64,000 bases of DNA, taken from assembly GCA_019155205.2 (NCBI GenBank), contig JAHNZQ020000092.1, positions 642,546 to 706,545 on the forward strand. The letters are read 5' to 3'. Below are positions 58,278 through 64,000 of this stretch, in pieces. Every line of letters begins with the position of its first letter. Within the stretch, counting starts at the first letter, position 1. The position numbers were made by a program, and so were the translations under genes. The notes beneath the pieces were generated by a model. That model saw only the letters and a program-made list of their open reading frames with translations. It searched no databases and was not told the origin of the DNA. Origin of the DNA: Gracilaria vermiculophylla. Lineage: Eukaryota > Rhodophyta > Florideophyceae > Gracilariales > Gracilariaceae.

Positions 58278-60704
58278 ATGCAACCGTTCTCCCGATTAAC
58301 ACGCACGGCTGCATGTTCCCTTGCCCGACATGTGCGACGATCATCGGCCAACTCAAACCAAAGTCGGAACGGGTCTGCTTCCGCGGTGCCTGGTATTGCT
58401 GCCTTAACTGCCGCTGCAACTGTCGGGGTCTTTGCGTACTGTGACGCGGAAGTGGCTGTGTCTCCAAGTTCGCCGCCGACCTTCCTCAGCACCGTACCTG
58501 CACAGTTGGGTTCGCGACAGGAGGGAGGCGCTTTTGCTCTTCAGAAGAATCCTTCCTCTCAGTACACAGCCTTACTCGAAGAGGTGAGCGAAGGGGATGC
58601 TCGCGCGATCCATACGCTTGCACTTCTTGTGAACGACATACACAACCATTCTGAACTGCTGCATGCAAACGTTGTCGCAGCCTTGCGAGATGCGCTTTTT
58701 GCTTGCGAGAAAGAACACGAGTTACCTCTTCGCCTCAATATAGTAAGGTTGCTGGCTGATCTGGCAAAACAACATGAATCTCATAATTTCTTTGTCAAAG
58801 CAAATATTGTCTCAATCTTAGATCGCATCGTTGCAGAAAGTGCGGCTGGAATGAGCAAAGGCTGGGTGGATTGGGTCTACCAGTTTTTCTCATTTGGGTC
58901 GACTAAAAAGGCGGAAACTCCGTCGAAACAGGGCAATGGGGGCAATCTTCCTTTTAATGATTTGAAAACTCCGGGAGATGCTGTCATAGATTACCTGAAC
59001 AATGATCTACAAAAGCCTTCCAAACCACTTGACTTACAAAGTGGGTTGGCGTATAACGTCACACGATGTGTTGCGAACCTTGCTCGTGACACGGAGACGC
59101 ACGATACCTTGTTGGAGACAAGTCTGCTTCGCAATCTCTGCACAATGCTTCGCAACTTCACACCAAAGGACTTAGAGAAAGACGAGCTTCAATCCGAAAC
59201 CGCACGTCACACAATTCTTGCTGTGAGCGCCTTGAGCAAAAGCGCTGCAGTACCAGTTGTGCAATCGAATGCACACAAAGTGCTAATTACATTTGCTCAA
59301 AGTGAGGATGCAATAGCTCAAACCTATTCTTGCGGCGGTATCCGAAATCTCGCTCGACACGATCACGGAAAGAAGGATGAAGATGTCGCTAAAGTGCATC
59401 GTGAATTGGTGATATCAAACGTTGCAGACGCACTGAGTACTGGTATGAAGGCTCCGTCAGCGCAGACGAAAGTATTCTCCGTGTTGGCGTTCGGAGATTT
59501 GATGAACACTCCACATCAGAAAGCAGAACTCATTCGAAGGCGTTTGGAGCCAGCATATGAAGCGTTTTCTCAATTGCTGGCAGACAAGAACGCAGCTATC
59601 TCACGTGCTGTCTCCCGGGTGATCATGAACATCTTTGGAGAAGAGAGAGGCAAATCAGTAGCCCCTGAGAAGTTGGCCAAGCTGGTTGCGGAGCAATGTG
59701 GACAACTCGTTAACGGGGGCGTACCGCGAGGTGACAGAACTGCATTAGGCGCTGTTCGTGCCATGTGTAATGATGAGATTGTGGCGAAGAAAATGGTCGA
59801 GAACGGGCTGCTGGAAGTTCTGACCCTTGGCGTGACGAAAGGAAATACGGAATTTATGCAGCAATGCACAGCAGCATTGAGCTCACTGAGTACCTGGAAT
59901 GACTTATCACAGCTGATTGTTTCTCGTGGGGCTTTGTCAGCAGTGATGAGAAGGCCGTCCATGGAGCAAGACGCGCGTCATGTTGCTGCCTTTTTCGCGA
60001 ACTTAGCAAAGAATCCTGATCTGCAGGTCGAAATTGCCCATGGGGGTATGAACACTTTGTTGATCGCATTGTCATCTAAGGACGAGGATGCTAGGAAACA
60101 AGCAGCCCGAGCCTTGTACAACCTTTCACTTGGTGGGGTCACGAAGGTAATGGTCGCCCAGAGTGGGGCGCTGTTGCCATTGGTGAAGGTTGTATCAACT
60201 TCAGCTGGAGACACTCGACGACACGCTGTCAGTGTATTGACAGATATATCCTCTGCACCGGAGCGAGCTACGGCATTTGCCGAAGCGAATGTCATTGGAT
60301 CGTTACTCGAAGCAGTCGCCGACGATCATACGCTGTCATGCGATGTGGCTAGATGCATCAGTCAGCTTTCTTTGGTCACCGAAGTTCACGGTTTGTTAGT
60401 GAAAAGTGGGACCATTCCATGGCTTGTGAATTTGATATCTCGAAACGGAGGAAGAGGAGAAAGGTCTGGCGACACTATGCTGTATTGTATGATTGCAGTG
60501 AATAACATTGCGTTCTCACCAGGGATTACGAGAGAAGCTCTTCGGGAAAGCGGAGCAGTTCCACTGCTCAAATCTTTATCATCTTCGGGAATGAGCAGCC
60601 CAATGGTGCTGATGGGGGCAAAACAGGCGCTGAAGAACATAAGAGGGGAGGAGGCGACATTGCTTCCGGCTGAAAATGTGACTCCGCCTGGGGAGCCTGA
60701 GTGA
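58278..60704 (+). CDS. Armadillo-repeat protein with mitochondrial-type leader
   Basis: 808 aa. Residues 1-30 are basic and hydroxylated (QPFSRLTRTAACSLARHVRRS), as in mitochondrial presequences, followed by a short hydrophobic segment (IAALTAAATVGVFAY). The rest is an almost unbroken array of helical ARM/HEAT repeats. Examples are YSCGGIRNLARHD, AARALYNLSLGG...SGALLPLVKVV, and AVNNIAFSPGITREALRESGAVPLLKSL. ARM arrays are protein-binding scaffolds; the partner is unknown. The combination with a mitochondrial leader suggests an outer- or inner-membrane anchored scaffold, an inference. Confidence 0.7.
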   Translation: MQPFSRLTRTAACSLARHVRRSSANSNQSRNGSASAVPGIAALTAAATVGVFAYCDAEVAVSPSSPPTFLSTVPAQLGSRQEGGAFALQKNPSSQYTALLEEVSEGDARAIHTLALLVNDIHNHSELLHANVVAALRDALFACEKEHELPLRLNIVRLLADLAKQHESHNFFVKANIVSILDRIVAESAAGMSKGWVDWVYQFFSFGSTKKAETPSKQGNGGNLPFNDLKTPGDAVIDYLNNDLQKPSKPLDLQSGLAYNVTRCVANLARDTETHDTLLETSLLRNLCTMLRNFTPKDLEKDELQSETARHTILAVSALSKSAAVPVVQSNAHKVLITFAQSEDAIAQTYSCGGIRNLARHDHGKKDEDVAKVHRELVISNVADALSTGMKAPSAQTKVFSVLAFGDLMNTPHQKAELIRRRLEPAYEAFSQLLADKNAAISRAVSRVIMNIFGEERGKSVAPEKLAKLVAEQCGQLVNGGVPRGDRTALGAVRAMCNDEIVAKKMVENGLLEVLTLGVTKGNTEFMQQCTAALSSLSTWNDLSQLIVSRGALSAVMRRPSMEQDARHVAAFFANLAKNPDLQVEIAHGGMNTLLIALSSKDEDARKQAARALYNLSLGGVTKVMVAQSGALLPLVKVVSTSAGDTRRHAVSVLTDISSAPERATAFAEANVIGSLLEAVADDHTLSCDVARCISQLSLVTEVHGLLVKSGTIPWLVNLISRNGGRGERSGDTMLYCMIAVNNIAFSPGITREALRESGAVPLLKSLSSSGMSSPMVLMGAKQALKNIRGEEATLLPAENVTPPGEPE

Positions 60705-61359
60705 TCTGAATAGTTTAGGTTTGTCAAGCAGCAATCAGCTTATGGGCCTGTGCTCTTGATTGCTGCTGACGAGCAGGATTGAGGGATATTGGAACGCAGC
60801 GAATGCCGGTGTAGTCGGGCGGGACGAACACGAAGCATGCGGCCCGCTTGCGTTGGAGATGGTTGTTATGGGGAAGAGTTTGTCGCCGAGGGGCGCATTG
60901 ACGATCGCATCTGCCTTAGCTGTGTGAGGTGGAAAAGGTGCAAGCTTTGCCCATTTCGCCGGGCATTAAACACTTTTTTTTTTAATGTTTTTGTAAGCAG
61001 CAATTGGCGTGTGCCAAATAAGTAGCCCTAACTTTACAGTATAAAGCAGGCCGCTTTAGTTGCGTAACCCTAATTCTGGACAGACACATTGCCCAGTAAA
61101 GTATCCGCATTTCGTTTGCGCGAGTAGCCAAGGAGCACACCCGACGTCAACCTCGTCGCTCCGGTAAGCTCCGGTAAGCTCCAGTGCCAACAACACTCAC
61201 GTATTCCAATACAACCCGTTGTGTCCGAAACACTGCTTCTACGACATCGTAGAATACTCTAATTAGACCAAGTCGAGCGATATTCCACATTCACTTCGTT
61301 ATCATAACAAGCTTCCCCGAACCCAGTTTCTTTTTGCAAGCGGATAAGTGGCTATCAAA
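60705..61359. other. Tandem intergenic region
   Basis: 655 bp between the ARM-protein stop and the phosphoesterase-like ATG. It includes a T-rich stretch (60974-60991) and a short direct repeat GCTCCGGTAAGCTCCGGTAAGCTCC near 61156. No gene seen. Confidence 0.4.
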
Positions 61360-62256
61360 ATGCCACCCGGTGTGATCCCATTCATGTCTCTCTCAGCCGT
61401 TCATCCGCAAGCTTCCGCGAGAAACCTTCGTTTACTCGTCATGGCCGACTTGGGAGCCACGCCTCAAAGAATTGCTCAACTCTCACAGTGGCTTTCTGAA
61501 CATAATTTCTCCTTTACAATAGATTCCGTACTGGTAATCGGTGTATCTAGACCACCGCCTCCTCATGAATATCATCACCAATCGTATGCCGAGCAAGGTA
61601 ACGATTCCATTACGATTGCCGAGCTGGAACAGATCTGTCAAAGGGTGGTTTACGTTCCCGGTTTGCACGAGAGCTCTGCCAGCTGGGACACCAGAGCTGG
61701 CCCACCACTCTTATCTTCATCGAGCGTCAACGCAATATCAGGGCCAGTATACCTCACAGAAGACCTAATCGTAGTTCACCGTCGTTACGCAGACGGCCTC
61801 ACAGAAAAGCCAGTTCTTCAACTCCCATCATCCTGGAAAGAAACCCTGTTCGCAAAACTCAGACGCCCTGTTCGATTTCGTCAACCACCCCGGAATTCTG
61901 CCATTGTATTGAGCAGCAGCGAGCTTCCGAACAACTCTACACGCCTATCTTTAATGCGCACCGTGCGATCCTTGCTGCATTTGAAACATAGTACACTCGA
62001 TCATGATCTTATCCTCGTCGTTGCTCCACCCAAAATGCAACGCGTTCCATCAACTTCTAACGTCTTCAAATCTGCCGATCACGTGTTGGACCCTGGTAGT
62101 TTTGTTGATGGATACTTTTGTATCGTTGACTTGCAAAGGCCAGATATTTGGGACCCCGCAAAAGAACCAGAAGTGGACCACGAGCAGCTGGACTCGGAAT
62201 CTGCATGGGATATTCTGCGAGTGTCCAAGTACAATCTGGATGGCGTGCCTGATTAA
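61360..62256 (+). CDS. Metallophosphoesterase-like protein lacking metal ligands
   Basis: 298 aa. The start LRLLVMADLGATPQRIAQLSQWL and IDSVLVIGVS resembles the first strand pair of calcineurin-like phosphoesterases (D-x-H...GD). The expected DxH is DLG, and the later GNHE region reads VPGLHESSASW. Other ligand histidines are not evident. It may be a catalytically dead relative or an unrelated fold; the similarity is weak. The frame opens at GTG 61348; the first ATG is 61360. Its stop lies 13 bp from the CIAO1 stop (convergent). Confidence 0.45.
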   Translation: MPPGVIPFMSLSAVHPQASARNLRLLVMADLGATPQRIAQLSQWLSEHNFSFTIDSVLVIGVSRPPPPHEYHHQSYAEQGNDSITIAELEQICQRVVYVPGLHESSASWDTRAGPPLLSSSSVNAISGPVYLTEDLIVVHRRYADGLTEKPVLQLPSSWKETLFAKLRRPVRFRQPPRNSAIVLSSSELPNNSTRLSLMRTVRSLLHLKHSTLDHDLILVVAPPKMQRVPSTSNVFKSADHVLDPGSFVDGYFCIVDLQRPDIWDPAKEPEVDHEQLDSESAWDILRVSKYNLDGVPD

Positions 62257-62269
62257 TGCTCCCCGTACA

Positions 62270-63307
62270 TCATCTGGATGCAGTAATCTCATCTTCGTGC
62301 TCATCGTATACCCAAATTCGAACTTGGCCGTCATCCCCACAAGAAGCAAGAACGTTGTCTTCCACTGGGCTCCATGCCACACGATTCACGTCCCCACGAT
62401 GAGCACGAACCTGTCGAGCCACAACATCCCAACCGCCTTTCAATTGTGAGGGTGCGCCTTCATCATTGTCATTCCCTTTTTCCAGGCGTTTGTCGCTTCT
62501 TCGCAATATGCAAATACTATCATCAGCGCCACCAGTCGCGATTAGCTTTTTCCAATCTACGCATAGAACACCATTATCGTGCAAGTTTTCCACACGAGTT
62601 ACAACTCGAAAAGCAGGGTAATCACCAGTACTTTCTCTCCGCCAGATGATGAGGCTTTCATCTGAGGACACACTAGCCATCTCTGTGCCTTCGAATGCAA
62701 CCCCCCACACAGTGCCAGTGTGTCCACTGAGAACCTCACTGCAAAACCAGTCATCTTCGTCCTCTACCCACACGCGTATAGTTTCGTCGTAGGAGCACGA
62801 AAGAAGTAGTTCACAATCGGGGTGCCATGCGACGCACTTCACATCACCTGCATGTCCGTGCAACACAGCTATGCAAGAGTAATCAAAGTCAAGTCCTACC
62901 TCCCACAACCATACGCTTCGATCCCTCGAACAAGTGGCTAACACACCGCCTGAAGAGCTATATGCGACGCCTTTGACCTCGCTATCATGTCCTTCGAGAA
63001 CCACGACGGGATCGAAGCGAGGGTTCTTTCCCCCAAACAATTCGAGTATTGTTGCAGATGCATCGAAGCTTGCCACAGCCATAGAACGCCCGTCCGGGGA
63101 GAAGGCCAAATCGCGGGTAGTACGCTGGAAAGTTTGATTATCAAAAACTGTGACAAGTTGGAACGTTGACCGTTGCGTGTCTATCTTCCAAAGCCGAATG
63201 GTTTTGTCGCTCCCACAGGATGCAAGCAGACCGGACGAAGACCACGTCACAGACCATACAATGCCCGTGTGTCCTCGCAACGTCAATATCTGTTTCAGTC
63301 GACCCAT
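62270..63307 (-). CDS. CIAO1: CIAO1, cytosolic iron-sulfur assembly WD40 protein
   Basis: 345 aa in seven WD40 blades. The start MGRLKQILTLRGHTGIVWSVTWSSSG, the blade CGSDKTIRLW, the EGHDSEVKGVAYSSSGGVLATCSRDRSVWLWEV motif and the final RVAWSPVEDNVLASCGDDGQVRIW match the CIA1/CIAO1 family. This protein is the docking subunit of the cytosolic complex that inserts Fe-S clusters into nuclear and cytosolic enzymes such as DNA polymerases and helicases. The frame extends upstream to a TTG; the ATG at 63307 gives the family-typical start. A conserved Arg in blade 2 is probably within CSRDRS. Confidence 0.92.
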   Translation of the reverse strand: MGRLKQILTLRGHTGIVWSVTWSSSGLLASCGSDKTIRLWKIDTQRSTFQLVTVFDNQTFQRTTRDLAFSPDGRSMAVASFDASATILELFGGKNPRFDPVVVLEGHDSEVKGVAYSSSGGVLATCSRDRSVWLWEVGLDFDYSCIAVLHGHAGDVKCVAWHPDCELLLSCSYDETIRVWVEDEDDWFCSEVLSGHTGTVWGVAFEGTEMASVSSDESLIIWRRESTGDYPAFRVVTRVENLHDNGVLCVDWKKLIATGGADDSICILRRSDKRLEKGNDNDEGAPSQLKGGWDVVARQVRAHRGDVNRVAWSPVEDNVLASCGDDGQVRIWVYDEHEDEITASR

Positions 63308-64000
63308 TTTCCTACTTTCGGATTCAACGTTGAACAAAGCTAATCGAAAAGCGATGGTGCGGTTGCTCCGGGCTGTATAGATTCTTGGCCCCCTTTGAAG
63401 AACTGATACTATACTCAATCCCTAGGAAATCACTTCGAATAGCATCTTTCTTGCATGTAAACCTCAACAGGAAGGGATAGAGTAATGGTAGTGTTTTGCA
63501 GTGGAGACGTACTTTTAGTACAGGGTTAGCGGACGCTATATCCGATGTCCTCGATATCCGAACGTATGTGTCTTCGCAGACAGGGTGTATCCATGCTGCA
63601 AACGGTGCACAAAAAAAATTGAGACGGCATAAGGTACCAAGGGTACTGTATCTGAATAAATTTCTTAAATTCTTCGCACGTCATCTTGATTATGTCAGTT
63701 AGTGTCAGGTCAGTCTATCTCGCGAGGGCAAAAAAGATTGCTTCTCAAACACGATGTAGTTTGTGGGCTGCTCGTTGTACAAGAGTATACCCTCGTTCAA
63801 GGTTAGATGTGGAACAGATAATGATACCTCAGCTGGAACGCCAACGCAACCTCAAAATTTTTCTACTAAAAGTATATCACTACTGCTTATCTGTAGGAAG
63901 AGTGGAGACTTTTATGCCCATCCTAAGAATGCGGCGAACCTCCCGGTGAATTCTATTGTAACAAGTATAACACAAACGAGTGTCTCTAACGAGCCAAACC
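63308..64000. other. Terminal stretch upstream of CIAO1
   Basis: 693 bp to the end of the window. Contains the CIAO1 leader and AT-richer DNA. Short plus-strand frames after 63496 have no recognisable domain. No gene is supported. Confidence 0.4.

Noticed and set aside
63496..63949. Short plus-strand frames at the window end
   Set aside because: Two overlapping 68- and 87-aa frames without domains in AT-richer DNA.

Overview
The window is nuclear DNA from a eukaryote, most likely a gene-dense, intron-poor red alga. The first clue is a nuclear gene for the plastid ATP synthase gamma subunit (atpC, 3250-4302). It has a plastid transit-like leader with a Phe-Val near the N-terminus. It also has the cyanobacterial/red-type internal insertion, without the paired redox cysteines of green plants. 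A second plastid-type gene is a Rieske oxygenase of the pheophorbide a oxygenase (PAO) group. Nearly everything else is core eukaryotic machinery: UPF3, DPH5, HSP90, HYPK, exosome RRP45, PRP22/DHX8, a SWI3/SMARCC protein, SF3A3, Rab GDI, a TBC Rab-GAP, a SAGA SPT7-like histone-fold protein and CIAO1. The red-algal assignment is an inference; no rRNA, organellar DNA or species marker is present.

The window has two compositional halves. From about 1 kb to 25.6 kb it is extremely GC-rich. Third codon positions are almost all G or C, GCC/GGC runs encode poly-Ala, poly-Gly and poly-Pro, and intergenic DNA is full of CG-alternating and CGG-repeat tracts. I found no introns there. From about 25.9 kb to 64 kb composition is ordinary, and two genes (PAO-like and asparaginase) have short introns of 61-91 bp with CTAAC/CTAAT branch-point-like sites. 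The change falls inside one reading frame, the ChAPs gene at 24047-26518.

Layout, GC-rich part: UPF3(-), DPH5(+), atpC(-), a secreted Cys-rich protein(-), an unknown membrane protein(+), a five-finger C2H2 protein(-), Brl1/Brr6(-), HSP90(+), a SelM/Sep15-like protein(+), HYPK(-), RRP45(+), a sugar nucleotidyltransferase(-), PNPO(+), a UPF0547-type zinc-finger protein(-), ChAPs(+). Ordinary part: PRP22(-), SWI3-like(+), a DUF218 protein(+), PAO-like(-), SF3A3(-), Rab GDI(+), a RAD51-paralogue-like protein(-), TBC(+), asparaginase(-), a large transposase-like protein(-), SPT7-like(+), ferredoxin-MBL(-), an ARM-repeat protein(+), a phosphoesterase-like protein(+), CIAO1(-). Genes mostly alternate between divergent pairs sharing a 0.3-0.7 kb promoter and convergent pairs with short, once overlapping, 3' ends.

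The features most worth attention are: thirteen 19-bp tandem copies of a CACGTG box in one bidirectional promoter; paired heat-shock elements before HSP90 beside a 63-bp triplicate repeat; the CTAG overlap of two stop codons; decayed copies of the 3' end of the secreted Cys-rich gene; an exomer-type ChAPs protein and a Brl1/Brr6 protein in a photosynthetic lineage; and a large single-ORF protein resembling a transposase core. I saw no convincing new multi-gene system. Start codons are the first ATG that fits the family and context; several longer open frames begin only at GTG or TTG and were trimmed.
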